A stretch of 64,000 bases of DNA. Origin: Sclerodactyla briareus. Taxonomy: Eukaryota > Echinodermata > Holothuroidea > Dendrochirotida > Sclerodactylidae. The number at the start of each line of letters is the position of its first letter. Position 1 is the first letter of the stretch. The position numbers and the translations under genes are program-made. The notes beneath the pieces were generated by a model that was given only the letters and a program-made list of their open reading frames with translations, was not told where the DNA came from and did not search any database. The DNA lies in the NCBI GenBank assembly GCA_026419785.1, contig JAODTK010005276.1:124001-188000 (forward strand). The letters run 5' to 3'. Below, piece by piece: positions 42,140 through 55,551 of this stretch.

Positions 42140-45100
42140 GCATTGAAACCATGAATGAGCTTTTACCTTTTTCGCTACATATGGAGTGACACTGGGAACA
42201 AGCAATGTATCGTATTGAAGGGACTGTGGTCATAGGTAGAATAATGTTCCTTTACATTCAGTGTCCACAGCATACATGCCCGTGAGCCATGCGTTCCACG
42301 CAGTGTCCTTATTATTTTTACCGAACAGGCCCAAGAGTCATTCTCGGGTATAAACTAATGAAACCGTAGCGAAGCTTGGGGAACATAATGCGTGACTCTA
42401 GAATGAGACACCACAAGTGTGATTGAGTAGTGCTCAGTCACAGTTTGTAAGGCAACATTTTTGGGGAGGGATAGGGCCTCATGATGTGGCCAACTGAGTT
42501 GCCAGGCAGTTGAAATGAAGGTTCAGTTGAAAGTGAACACTGATTTCAGGCCTGCACAATAACTTTTGTGACAATAAAAAAAAATAAAAAAAACAGTTAT
42601 CTTTACATTGGGCCAGAACAGAAATCCTTTACAAACCAGGACATAACAACAAGACATCTTATTATTTCCAGTGTATAACATAAAAATATTCACTTCTACC
42701 CCAGTAACTGGGGATTTTTTTTGAATTTTTAACAAAATGAACTTGCCCAAAACTTGCCCTACGGCAAGTGGAATTCTGTTCAGGGCAAGTACTTTTAGTC
42801 CATCAAGTGCCTCACTAAAACTGGGTGCATATGCAATTTACCAAAAATATAAGGCTCTGTTCATGCAAAAATCTTGCATTCTTAAACTCAAAAATAAAGT
42901 TAACGTCAGGGAGCCCTCTCTGACCTTGAAGAATATGGTTCCTTCCTGAGAAGACAAGCAGAAATCCATCCCTAACAGACTAACAGTGATGAACAGTGAA
43001 AATGAGACCAGGAACTTACTATTATGCAATTGTTTTTAGGAAATTATGGGTTTAGGAGGAAAATACCTGCGTTAATGCAATATTGATGCAAAAAGAACTT
43101 TTTCAAAACTCTGTTACCAAAGCAAGGGGAACTGATTGGAATGTGGATGCACATATTTTTTAAGAATATATATAAAAAAAATAAAAAAAATAAAAAAAAT
43201 AAAAAAAATACCAAATTATTAAAAAAAATTGAATATAAACACTTTTCATTATGATGAGTGGAAAAATCTACAATTGCTGTGTAAACTTCAGGGCGACATT
43301 CTTTGGTTCCCTTGTGACGTTAATTGGACCGAAACGGAATAAATAATGTAGATGAGACAAAAACGGATAGGAGCTCTGACGAATACGGAGGGTTATTGAA
43401 CACACTTTTTTATCCATGCTACAGGTAGTTCAGGCAATCCAATTACAAATTTCAAAAAGTGTGCCGATTTCCACTTAACTGATCTTTGAGCCAATTTTTA
43501 TAGCAATGGGGTATCAGGCATTGAACTATTCATTGCTCAATGAACATTTAGTATTAATGCATTTTAATGCACTCCTGGGAGAATATTTGGAGGGCCCTAA
43601 GGTAATTTTCCGGGGATGGGGATAGAACCCACTTTTCCCACCCAATTTTTTTGGGTTCTTCACAGAATGCCAAGTTATTTTCTTTTTCTTATATAAAAAC
43701 ACTGCAGCCAGGTCAAAGCAGATAGATACCATGGAGGTTTGAACTCATTAATTCTGATCATTCTTGGTATTTAACGCATGTCTCTCCCCGTCCTGATACT
43801 TGTAACAGTTATCTCCCTGTATAGATTAATTTTTAATGGATCGCTCATATTTCAGAGCCCCTCAACCCAGTGGAGGGTTCTTGTTTATAGGAAGTCAGTG
43901 GTTGATCGTAACGGTGAGCTGATTTTTCACGTATCCACGGCGACTCCGCCAGGACTGGAGGTTGGGGCTGTGTGCTGTGTACTATAAGCTAGGTGATTTG
44001 TACCCCCCTCCTAGCAATTTGTTTCAGAGTCCATTGAGAGGAAACTCAGGTATAATTTGACATGATTAGCATGATACTGGGCTTGAACTGCGCTTGAATA
44101 CGCATAGGTCATATCTTGGAGAATAGAAAACTGTATACATATAGGTTCGACCCTCGTCCATCAAGATGTTTCCTTGTGGAGTTATCAGCCTTCATCAAAG
44201 TTTTGGTTCATTATGCAGAAGATTAAATCATGCAATAATTGCAGGATGTCCAAAGTTGGACACCAGGAATCATGTTGGGTAGTTCATTGTTTCATTTGTT
44301 GAATAACTCAACATTTAGCAGATTTCGATGTCTTTCTCCCTCACCAAAGTGAACCTTCGGACACCTCCCAACCGCACTGCATCCGACAAAAAGCATTCCT
44401 CTCCAGAGAATAAATGCTTTTCGCAGGTGGACACTAATGTGTGAATTTCAATAGAAAACAAAGAATGTTCGCAGAGTTGTACAAGTACCTGACCATTTTG
44501 TTGCATGATGGGATGCTTTTTGATCTTGGGAATACAAGCCTGCACACCTTCAAGACTTAACTCTAATCCTGGAAAGTCGTAAAAACTTATGGGTTTTGGA
44601 CTGAGCATTCAGTTTTTCTCCAGTGATATATCAGCTCTCTTTATAATTCATCATATCCTGCTGTTTTCCTTCACTACGTTGGTGGACTAATTGTTGGATC
44701 GGAAGAGTCACAGTAGTTTTTTTTAGAGACAATATTTTAATGGCAGGCCAATTAATGATCTGACATTAAATGAAGCATTGGCACACACAGCATGATGGGC
44801 TGTTTTGTGGAATGGCGGGATAGGTGTCCACTGCAAGGGTATTGTAGTAATTGTAGTGAACAGACTGCTTCTTTTAGGCTCCACTACTTTCAAAGTTTTT
44901 CAATCTTGGAGGAAGTGTGGAACATGACTCCCGAGATTATGATTCCTTGTAGATAGTATATCCTAGACAATCCAACGGCACTTGAATAAAATGTCGTTTA
45001 TAATACCAATTCCACTACTTCTGAATCACTCCCCATCCCATTCGGATACTTAACTTACATTTTGTTTTATAAATGCCCATGGCCATTTCCTTCTGGAGAG

Positions 45101-46670
45101 GTGGGGGGGGGGAGGGGTTGGAGCTCAGCAGGCTATAAGGGGATATATTTTCCCGGGACGCTGCCCCACTTCTAGCCATGTGTACATCTATATGCCTGCC
45201 TTCACACTTGCTGGGCCCCAGAATATGTTTGAAACCCTGCTTGGAATTTAAAAAAGAGAGGCATGAGATGATTACTGTCTGTCATGAGAGGTTAACGATG
45301 GACGGGGGCGTGACCCTATTTACGTTTAGGAAGGCAGTTATGTTATGAAGGCACGTTCCATAGAAGACACAGTGAATCATGTATGTTTTCTTCAATTTTT
45401 CCCTGCGTCATCACACCTCCCTTTGTGATTATTGCCTTTTATTTCCGCTTCATGGTGTTCACATATCGCAAATTAAAGCAGTTTATGGTTTAGCGCAAGG
45501 AACAATTTAGTTTGGCCGGCTAATGCTTAATGACCCCCAAAAATGATTATTGTAACGTTGCCGGGTCTCATCAGGAGCCTACTTGCTGTCGGTGTCTGTC
45601 TCACAGCGTGTGCGGGGTCCCATCAGACTGTCTTTCGCGAGGCAATTGGTAATTTCAAGAATGAACGATCCGACTGTAGGTATAGAGGACTATTGATTAA
45701 GTGCATGGAATATAGCTGTAGGGAATGTCCATAGGTAGTTTACCCTGTCGTAAAGCGGATTTATTCGGTGGATGTGGTCAGTTAGATCGGTGAGCCTGTT
45801 CACTGTTGCAAGTATGATAATTTTGTCGCGAATTTCAGCAGGTACAGCCATGGCGTATGCCCATAATAAATTTTTTGACACAAAAAACACTACTTAACTG
45901 AATGTCGTCAGAACGTTTCGCAGCTTTTTTTATCAAGTCTGGCACGCTGGAATCTCTGGAAACCCACTGGTTCCTGTGTGGCATATTATTTATTTGGCTT
46001 TCAAATTATGGTCCATTTTGAAAAAAGCAGTTGATGTATATAAATCGACATTTATCTTCAGGATTTATGGTTGTTTTCCCTCAACCAAAATAACGCATGC
46101 CGTCACTTCGAACAATAACAGAGGATTGGGTTTAGTTAATCCAGTTGTTTCTTGTGTCAAATAACCTCATATTCTGCAAAACTTTTGTTTCCTCCTCTTG
46201 CTGAAGAAACACCAACACCTAACCCACTGCAGCAATTCTCCTTTCTAATTGAATAATTATTTTTTGAGAGTGAAATTTTGTATAAATTTGATTAGAACCA
46301 AAGTGAAAAAAAGATGTTTAATAAAACAAAGAATATGCAGCTTGTGCAATTATAGTAAAGATGGGGTCACAAAAAAAACGAAGAATTTCCTAAAGTTTGA
46401 ATAAAAAGAGATAGCATTTGATAGTGTTCATCTTTTTATTCTTATAACTTTGGAATGGGACCATCTTTAAACATGCTATGGAAAAACCAATAGTAATTCA
46501 CATAAAGAAAATGGGAAATACCTTAAAAACAGGGTCCTTTTTTTTACTCCCGAAAAAATGTACTCTCTGGGTTAAAAAAGACTCCCTCCCTGGGTAAAAA
46601 GAGACAGATTGAATATATCACCGACGGTTCAACTGTTTCACAAGGAAATGATTGATCCATTCATCTTTGT
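42140..46670. other. Long stretch without a recognised gene or element
   Basis: Only short chance open frames occur. Features seen are an A7T microsatellite at 43173-43210, a G-rich run at 45101-45116, and two weakly suggestive short frames near 45.5-45.9 kb discussed under findings. No intact transposon end was found. Confidence 0.45.
43173..43210. repeat. (A7T)n microsatellite
   Basis: Four to five units of AAAAAAAT. Confidence 0.9.
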
Positions 46671-46672
46671 AT

Positions 46673-47431
46673 TACCGTATTCATTCCGCTTAAAGCGGCC
46701 AGGGCGCTTGCAAAGTTTCAGGTGGCCTTACGAGAGTATAACTTTACAACCGCTCTGGGTGTATTTTTGCGGGACTGACAACTGTTTCGTAAACCCACAT
46801 TCAAAACTCGCCTAAGTTGAAAACAAACATGACTTGCTATTTCAACACGCAGTGTAACCGTCCCCTTCCAACCCGCCCTTCCGATAACGAAAACTCACAG
46901 AATTATTTTCATATCGGGACCGTAATATAACTAGTTTATTGCTATGCTCTGCGCTATACAATATACCACGCCTAAACTAACGAAATGGGCTCTGATAAGA
47001 GAGGCGTACGGACACCATACTTCAGGCCCCTACCATTGCCTCGATTGCTGGATCCGAAGCCAGACCGGCTTGGATTTGATTGTGAAATGCTAAAAATCAT
47101 GCAAACTAATATTATAATAGTTGTATGAGTCCGTTGAAAGTTTGAAATCACTCCAATTCATTAATGATCCGTAGGTCTCCGAGAGTCACCGGACATAGCA
47201 TCTTATCACGCGGAGCGGCGATGGCGAGCGCTCGAACGTTTCGGCTTTAAATACCATGTGTTTTGTGTGTGTATTTGTATGGCTGTCAGGCACTTGCAAT
47301 CACTCTGAGCAGTAAACAAAAAATATTTTCGGGCTTTTTCGGCTGCGCATATCGCTTTATAATTTAAAGTTTGAAAAAAGTTGGGTGGGGCGCTGACGGG
47401 GAGATGGGCGCTTAGCGGAATTAATACGGTA
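46673..47431 (+). mobile_element. E1 DNA transposon, full length
   Basis: Left end TACCGTATTCATTCCGCTTA and right end in reverse TACCGTATTAATTCCGCTAA, then GCGCCCATCTCCCC. The element is 759 bp, close to the 778 bp of the copy at 38.3 kb and collinear with it. TAT lies directly at both outer edges (46670-46672 and 47432-47434), a possible 3-bp target duplication not confirmed in the other copies. No coding potential. Confidence 0.78.
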
Positions 47432-47434
47432 TAT

Positions 47435-49445
47435 TGCATTAGACTGCAATCTGTTGTTAAATCAGCTCTGGAATGTCTATGCCCACAATGTTTTAATGGT
47501 TCCTTGCTGCCAATCAAAACATTTTGGTTTAGCCTGTCATCAGGAATCGAATGCTGGATAGATATCCAGATAGATGCATGTTGCCATTTATAGAATGCAC
47601 CACTGTTGCAGGGACGACACCACGTCTGATTGCAATGTAGACACAGTGGGGGTGGGTAGAGAACCTATGACCCCAAGTAAAAACTGCCCCCCCCCCCATC
47701 AATAAGTTGACTATGACAAATATTGAGCAACTTACTGTAAAAAAAAAAGAAAACCATGCATGCAAGTACCTTCAATAATAAATCCTGAATATTTTTTATT
47801 ATTTAGAATTGTGAAATTTCATCACCCAATGAAAGAACAATGGGCACCCCACCCCCCCACCCCCCCCTCCCCAAAAATTGGGTCTTTTGCATAAGTGACG
47901 TTCACTATCGAAGGTGTATTCAAGGGCAAGTTTGAGGCAAATTATGTTAACAGTATATATATCGTATATCTGCTAATATGAAGCTAATTTTGCAATGTAA
48001 TTCCTAAAGTCACCTCAGAATCAGCCCAGAGTGACTGAATTACCCTCAATACATCTCCATACTCACCTAAATAATTCTTCTTTATGGGCTGGGGTAATAT
48101 GAACTCTAGGTTTTTTTTTTTTAACCCCAAATGCATGTTTTCTTCCGGGGTAAAAACTGGCAGCCTTTTTTCTGGCGAGTTAAAATAGGGAGAGTACTTC
48201 ACTAGTATTCATCACAGGGACACCTTAGAGAGGGTAGCAGTAATGAAAATTACTGACGCAATAATGACAGGTTTTCTGCTGAGGCCAAACGTCGGGTTGA
48301 ATGACGTAAACTTTTCCTGTCCTTTTTTTCGCGGTATTGCTTAAAAATGCAGTATTCTGGATTATAGCAACCACAAGTATTGAAACTATGTCAAATTATA
48401 CTAGATAATTGCTGGATACCATGTCCAATGAACACAATTGAAATCACTCACTTGACCACCTGTAAGGGGGGCATCCTGCTTTTCCAACCCCAACTACCCC
48501 CCTCTTTTTTTTACCCCACGTTACTGTATGACCATCGTCTATCATTGCATTGCTTGATTAGATGCTTCCTGATCCTGCCTAATATGCTGCACAAACTTCA
48601 TTCAAAGGCCCTCTAGGAAAACCAATAACATGAACATTGGGTTTTGAAACTTCCGCCTTTAGTTTTGCTCCAGCTGTGTCCTCAAAAATTGGTGTAATGA
48701 ATGAGCTATAGTTAAGATAGCTTTACCCCGGATTGCAAGCACGGAACCCGATCGGTGAAGGATGTGCATTCGCAACCGTAACGACGTGAGCTTGCGCAGT
48801 GGATCAAGGTTTCATTGCTTTAGTGTATTGTCCTAGTTTCAGGCATGACAGAAGCTGCATGAGTGTTTAGGACAGTACTCAACTGACCCCCAAGGTATCC
48901 ACTGCCTCTATCGAATGGAGCCACTGAAGGAAGACCTTTGATATTGTTTCAAGTGCTGTCAAGAGCTGCGATCATTTTTAATTATTGGGTGGGGTGACCA
49001 TGGCTTCTTTGCCTTCAAAGTTGTTGCCAAGAAGTAGAGGTTTTCGGCTTTTCATCAAATATGGGAAAGGGACCTTGTTCATATTGTTATGTATGAATAC
49101 CACCCCCGGCAGTTCATGGTCTCTTGTACCGTTTATAATGTGGTACGTCATGCTAAGGATATGGTGTAAAAGGCACTCATGGGTATATAATACACAATCA
49201 AATAAAATGCTCATCCTACCGCACAAGAACATACAAAAAAATATTGCCTCATCTTGCACTGAGGAACATGAAATAGTCAAACATTGGGAATGGAAAAGTT
49301 ATTGTTTCCACTACGTGACCATCAACAGTTTTTGGTGTTACATGCATTAGCCACAGTGCTTTGGGATTGTTTCATTTGATGTGATCACACGCTGATGATG
49401 TTTTGATGTGTCATTCCGAGAATTAACCTATAACACACATATATG
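47435..49445. other. No recognisable feature
   Basis: Unique sequence; C-rich runs at 47688-47697 and 47850-47872, and T12 at 48111-48122. Confidence 0.45.
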
Positions 49446-49450
49446 ATGTG

Positions 49451-49570
49451 GACAATGGTTTGTTCTTTGTGTGATGTATGAGCTTATTTTGACAATGGTT
49501 TGTTCCTTTGTGTGATGGATGAGCTTAGTGGACAATGGTTTTTGTTCTTTTGTGATGTAATAGCTTTTGT
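49451..49570. repeat. 40-bp tandem repeat, three copies
   Basis: Units start GACAATGGTTTGTTC at 49451, 49491 and 49531, each ending in a GATGAGCTTA-type block. The third is diverged. Confidence 0.9.
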
Positions 49571-49574
49571 TCTA

Positions 49575-51185
49575 GGGGGTATTCCTTCAACCCACAGCAA
49601 AACCATTACCTGAAATTCCAAACTCTGAATGTGGAATTATTCCAAGTATTGGAGAAATTATTATTCCTATGACATGAAATCCAATCATTTGAATATGAAT
49701 TCTTCAACAATATTGGAGGATTTTCCAGTGAGGTCAAGATGATGTTTCAAAAGTGAAATTGGTTTTCCCGCCATTATGTACGTATATATCCCTAGTTTTC
49801 AAGCATGGGTGGGCGATGGTGGTTGTATTAGATTTATAAATCATTTCACGGACGACATCCCTGCACAAAGGAAGGGTGAGCGACCATCCAATGAAGTGGA
49901 CCACTTTTGTGTTTGAACCAACTATCACTGTAGTCTACATTCACCAAGTTTGTTGAAAATTGCCGCGAGAATCGCAAATTGTGCAAACCTAACGTCTGGT
50001 GACCTTTAAATCGAGGAGGCCAATTGTGCCAATTTTTTCAGAATCAATTTAAAAAGCGTTTAAAAACTTATTGTGCTGCACGAAAATCGCTGGCGGCGGA
50101 TGCGATGTGGCGGACACTACGGATGCAGCCGTTTAATATGGCAAAGGCAAACGTAATAATAGTGGGGTATACTGAAACAGCTCTAGATTTAAAAATCTGT
50201 AATATTAGTTATCAGTATGAGGAATTTGCCAAAATTTTAAGGTGAGGAATTCGATTGAGGCAGCTGGAATTCATACCCTTCGTGGTATACAGAATATTTT
50301 AATTGTTTTGTTCAGTGCAAGCTAGTGTCCAAAGAACGTGACTAGTCTTGACATGGGTCATTAAAGTTCATGTTATTGCAGTATTTGCTATTTTTAGGGT
50401 TTCCATCTATCACAGTCTGAGCTCTGAGATTCTCTGTTTGGGAGGTATTCTGATATTCTCTCTGCTCAGGTGAACTATGTAATACGATCTGAATAAAATT
50501 TGTCTGCAACCATTAATGCCAAACATTGTTTCCATCAGTCAATGACACAACGTCCTGAGTAATCAACAATGGTCGATGATTACTGTACGTGTGTTTCCAT
50601 AGCATGTTTTACCTGTATTGACGTTATGCAATTTCAGGTAGTTACCCTTACTATGTACAATAACGATCTGCTGTTTCGAACGACTGTGACAATTCTAATC
50701 CAAAAAGCTACCATCTTCTAGTAGTCTATTCCTATTTGAATTATCTAAAAAAAAATCTACATTGGAAAACTACAACCAACTCATTATAAGTTGGAACAAC
50801 AAAGAGTCCTGAATATGCAATAAAACTTGGAGTGGAACGAATGTGCAATAAGAATTTGAATGAATGTCGCCTATAAATTTCTGTATGGGTGAACTTGCAT
50901 GTGGAAAAGTACATAGACAGTTATCATGAATAATTCATTAATATTTCCTGAACAGAGAAAATTTTATTCTCATAATAGGAAGAATCTCCCAGACTGATTA
51001 AGGCCTTCAAAAGGGTCTATGTGAGCCACAGACACAATCACAACTGTCCAATACAAGACAGTCTGGAAGATGTGCGTAAAACTTGCAAATTAGAACTCTG
51101 ATGACCTAAATAGTATAATGAAATGAACAATGAAGACGTGTAACTTGGGTAACATTCCTGTTGGTCGCACCCTCAGCTGTATACA
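49575..51185. other. No recognisable feature
   Basis: AT-rich unique sequence; no exon or element end recognised. Confidence 0.5.
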
Positions 51186-51189
51186 TAAC

Positions 51190-51516
51190 ACTGTATTCAT
51201 TCCGCTAATCACCCATCTCCCGTAAGCGCCCACCACTTTTTTGCAAGCAGTTCGATTCCCACAACACATGGGATGAAGAACTATTGTCATTTATTGCTAG
51301 AAATTGGAACAATGACGGAAACGAACATTCAAAATATCGCACGGTTGGAGCAAACACTGTAATGCTTTCCAACATGCAGTGCAGCCGCCACCGTTCTCTA
51401 CGACTCGCCCTCGCATAATATTATGGAATGTAATAATCGGTAAAAAGGTATACTCTCGTAAGTGCCCATCCTGAACTTTGCAAGCGACCTGGGCCGCTTA
51501 GCGGAATGAAAACGTA
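51190..51516 (-). mobile_element. E1 DNA transposon, internal-deletion copy
   Basis: Both ends are present in inverted orientation. The left reads ACTGTATTCATTCCGCTAAT then CACCCATCTCCCGTAAGCGC, matching the reverse of the right end at 47.4 kb. The right reads CTCTCGTAAGTGCCCATCC, TTTGCAAGCG and GCCGCTTAGCGGAATG, matching the reverse of the left end at 46.7 kb. At 327 bp it has lost most of the interior, as MITE-type derivatives do. Confidence 0.78.
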
Positions 51517-51519
51517 TAG

Positions 51520-52865
51520 TAGGTTAATATTGGTGATAACCTATCAGGATGCCAGATGTTGCCCCTCCTCATTCATGTGAGGGCCTAGGCCTCCACTTAA
51601 TCACATCCAATTTGGCAGGTGTGAATTGCTCATCCCGTGACGGTCTAGATGACTTGTGTTTTGTTCATGGTTAGGGTGAAGGGTTTCATGTTGACAGAAA
51701 CATTTGTGTGGAATGTCCTGCCTATTCAATCTCGAGAGGCAATGCTCTATAATTACTCTTTCCTCCTAGAATGTCTCCTCTGTAAAAGGCATACATCATG
51801 TGCCATATGGGTTTAAAATATAGTACTATGTGCTGGCAAGACCCAGGATGACGCAGTCAGCAAATAGTCTGTCGGGGTGTGTCCATGGGTCGTGTTAGCA
51901 GGACCAGGGGGCCACGCATGCGGGGGGGTGCTTCCCCCCTACTGTACAAGTGTTGTTCAGATTGTAATCTTTTATTATTTTGGTGTAGTCTGATTAACTG
52001 AGTTGTTTAGTTAGTGACAGTGTGAATGTGATTACTATACACCCCTGCTGTGTGGCGAGTGTGATGGGAGGGGAGGGGGGGGGTTGAATTCTCATTGAAA
52101 CAGGATGTAGGGGATTTTACTTCTTCACAATAATATGGAGCAATGTGTGGGCAATGTGAGGGCCTTAAATGGAAACAAGATGTTGCATAGATTGACCAGA
52201 CGGAAGCTGATTTTCGATGGATTTTTTTTTTCAAAAGAAAAAGGCATGCCCACATAGAGAAGGGTTCAGTCAATGGATCGGCCCAATTTACCCCTATATT
52301 TGAAGCCATCAGCCCTTACAATGTCAGCCTTAATTCATTGCATGTGAGGCTATAGACTAAAATGTACCAACATGGAATCTGTGAAGATCTTGGATTATAG
52401 AGGCAACACTTGGCATGCATGGAGGAGGCCATGAATGTACATATTGAGGAAATGAAGAAATAAGCCTGCAATAACCATTAAGTAAGTAAACCACTTACAT
52501 TGTCCTGTCAACTAATGACAGAATCCAACCTTCTAGAGACAACTCTATTATATTCAAAGACAGAAATGCAAAACTCACGCCACCCGGAGAATGTGCCTGA
52601 CAAACCCAAGACCACTGACGATGTTTGTTTCATGTATGTGTAATGTATTTATGTAAAGGTATGTATATACCCACTTTGACTACCCTATCGTCACCGTGTA
52701 CCTGAGAGGACGGGCGCCCCAACCTCTTCTCGATTGCCTGTGGACATCAAAATAGCATTAGGCTTCTGCGAACGTCTCCTATAAAAAGAGCTCAGCGGCA
52801 CGCCCCGCTGCACACTGGGTGGCCAACCCAGCTGTTGCATGTCTTCAATCCGCCTTTGGTTTCCT
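51520..52865. other. No recognised gene; TATA-like site near 52.78 kb
   Basis: Unique sequence. CTATAAAAAG at 52780-52789 is a good TATA-box match about 90 bp ahead of the candidate mini-exon. A G7 run lies at 51921-51927. Confidence 0.35.
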
Positions 52866-52868
52866 CAG

Positions 52869-52932
52869 GGCTGCCAACCCCCTTAGTGATATAAGGTACT
52901 GCCATGGGCTGGTACCCCTTAGGGCGGCAAAG
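52869..52932 (+). CDS. Candidate mini-exon with strong splice sites
   Basis: A 64-nt segment lies between a textbook acceptor (CCTTTGGTTTCCTCAG) and a textbook donor (GGCAAAG followed by GTGAGTATG). One frame is open throughout (AANPLSDIRYCHGLVPLRA). The same open frame continues upstream through the acceptor, so the acceptor need not be used. An alternative is a first exon using the GCCATGG start context at 52900-52906 with the TATA-like site upstream. No domain is recognisable in so short a peptide. Strong splice-site pairs do occur by chance, so this is tentative. Confidence 0.25.
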
Positions 52933-52943
52933 GTGAGTATGCT

Positions 52944-52996
52944 TTGTATGTATGTATGTATGTATGTATGTATGTAGTATGTATGTTTGTATGTAC
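52944..52996. repeat. (TATG)n microsatellite
   Basis: About twelve TATG units with one interruption, directly after the donor-like site. Confidence 0.9.
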
Positions 52997-52999
52997 ATG

Positions 53000-53910
53000 T
53001 ACATAGTATGCATTCTTCCCATTGTTCAGTGATCATGTCTTATAATCGTTGCATTTTTAAGTATGTCATTGTTCAGCGCACTATATATTTTGTGTACACA
53101 CCTGTTGTCATGTCGCTTGTAGAATACTGGTGATAACGGGCCTCCATGATGTCTGAATAATACATGGAACACTGACCATTGTCATATAGATAGAGTCTTG
53201 CATCCATTTTTCATGATTTTTGGGGCTCCCTGGATTGATAACAGCTTTTGAAGTGACACTGCTCTCCTCAAGGGAAGACTGTAGTGAATAATTTTTTTTA
53301 TCATTTTTGGACCACAAGAAAATCTTTTTAATCATGCCAGAACTGGACTCGAGCAGAGGCCTCCTAGACCACATGGTCTTAGTACTTCAGTCAGGAAAAT
53401 TTGACGCCTTTTGGCCTAGTGATATTATCCATACATATCCCCGCAATCGATCGGTCATAGTCCTTACCTTTCTTGTGATACAATTGGTACAGTTCTACTG
53501 AATGCGTAAACAGTCAGCATTTTCAGTAGCCTTATTTCATTGTCCTCATTCCAGCCAAGAATCTCTTCCCATACTGTAGTAATCTATTGTATGACTGATA
53601 TGGAAACTACTATTGTAAAAAAAATCTGTTTAAAAGATAGTATTTCGTCAAAATTTTACACCATTTTCTCTAAAATTGGAATGATTGGAGTGCTGTAACT
53701 TGACTGAAGTTCTCCTCGTAGGATGAGGTATTGAAAGATGGCATTCATTTTCAAAATCATTGATGCTTAAGTCCTCGAATAGTATTTCAAAGGATGAATG
53801 GAACTTTAACGTGTACTCTTCCAAACAAAGGCTAACTTGAATATAAGCCTGTTCATGGTTGTAAGTGCGCATGCTCACACAATTAAACTGTTCGGGGATA
53901 TGGACAAGAT
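53000..53910. other. No recognisable feature
   Basis: Unique sequence; no exon or element recognised. Confidence 0.45.
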
Positions 53911-53911
53911 T

Positions 53912-53912
<1 letters not shown>

Positions 53913-53950
<38 letters not shown>
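53913..53950. repeat. C38 homopolymer
   Basis: An uninterrupted run of 38 C, the longest homopolymer in the window. It is a likely G-quadruplex/i-motif former, and its true length is uncertain. Confidence 0.9.
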
Positions 53951-53954
53951 ATAG

Positions 53955-55145
53955 GGCATAGGGGGGAAATTGGTGCTGCGCGGGATCTTTAGATCTCGTC
54001 AGGGGAAATTAGAAAGATTGTTCACCACTTTTGGGAAATGTCGAACAGCTATGTTTCCTCCTGTGACCTTTGACACAATAATATGTATCATCCCATCAAC
54101 TGTAATGGTCAACAGGCTCATCTATACTGGATAGTGTATTTGGTTGTCTATGTGCAATTTTAGTCCACACAGAACTGGAGGACAATTCTTGACAGGCACT
54201 AATTTTTGCGTTGTTACTCTCCATTTTGAACACTGTTGTGTTAACAAACAAGAACAATTAAGACTGACAATGGGGGAGCCTTTTTAGCATCAATGTTGGC
54301 AAACTGTTCAGCATTCTTGAATTAATCCCAATCCTGCATGATCCCTTGGATATAAAAACCTGCCCGATCGTTGATTGAACCTTGTCTATGGTTTCTTAAT
54401 AGTACTAGGGTCATGTACTATCCACATATACAGGGCGGGAATTTTGAGGGCAAGGCCATTTTCCCACTTTTCCAGGGGCACATCATTAAAACTGTCGTGC
54501 ACCAGGTCCAAAAAGCGAAAATGCATTGTGTTCAGTGTGCTAGTTTGTGTGGGCACTGGAGGCCAAATGGCCTCGAAAGAAGGGCACTTCGTTAGCTTAG
54601 GCCATAGGCTTAGGCCTTAGGCCATAGCTAAAAATCCGCTGGCCATTGCCTTGGTGGCCTCCGTCAATTCCATCCCTGGACATCAACACACTCATTCACT
54701 GGATTGATTGCCAACTGACTATACAGATGATGGTCTCATATATCATGTCCTACTAATGAAATATACGACTTTTGGATCGTGATGGTACTGGTCATGCCAT
54801 ATATACCATATAATTTGAATTGCCAATGCAACGTCTGCAAAAGTGCTTTGCCATGCTTTGCTTGTTGAGTGCGCCATTGACTTGGCCGTTGGGGGCGATT
54901 TAGCCTAGGCCATGTATTAGCTTGTGTAGTAGGTATGGTGAAAGTAGTTGGAGTATGTCATGGGTATTGGGTAATAATAACATGACATAGGTTTGGATGA
55001 CTGCTGTTGGTCACTAAGGTGGCTTGTCACTTTCTATACAAGATTACACTAGCTATGAAATATTGATTTGAAAACCACAAAGAATATGATTTCTCTGCCT
55101 AACATGAACGCTAATGTATTACTCGTGCAATCAACCTTTTTTCTT
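53955..55145. other. No recognisable feature
   Basis: Includes a short CTTAGGCCATAGG repeat at 54595-54630. No exon recognised. Confidence 0.45.
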
Positions 55146-55156
55146 TCGCTAAATCA

Positions 55157-55551
55157 TGCTTTCCCAAAACCTGGGGTCGCGACCCCGACTGGGGTCGTGA
55201 AAAAATTCTTGTGAGGTCGCAGGCTCGTTTTTCAAAATCTGAAAAATCTGAGGGTATCCAAATCTTACCCCAATTTGAACGTTCGCAGTCACAATCCTAC
55301 AAATTCACCCTGGAAACTCAGTGTTTTATTTAGCAGCCTTTCAAGCATTTTTTCCTGAGTGAATTTGGCGTTATTTGCTCAATTATTGCTGGCCACCCTG
55401 CTTCTGTGTCTTCACTATATTGTTTTAACATACAACTACAGTAAGTGAATGCCTGCACATCTTCATTATTCCGAGACACAAAGTTGGGGTCACGCTCGGA
55501 TGGCGCTACATGGAATGGGGATCCACCTTGAAAAGTTTGGGAACCACTGCT
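55157..55551. mobile_element. hAT-type MITE with intact 8-bp target duplication
   Basis: CTAAATCA flanks both sides (55149-55156 and 55552-55559). The right end in reverse reads AGCAGTGGTTCCCAAACTTT, the standard start of many hAT MITEs. The left end reads TGCTTTCCCAAAACC, a slightly deleted match, followed by the GGGGTCGCGACCCC palindrome common in these elements. The 395-bp element has no coding sequence. Confidence 0.85.
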
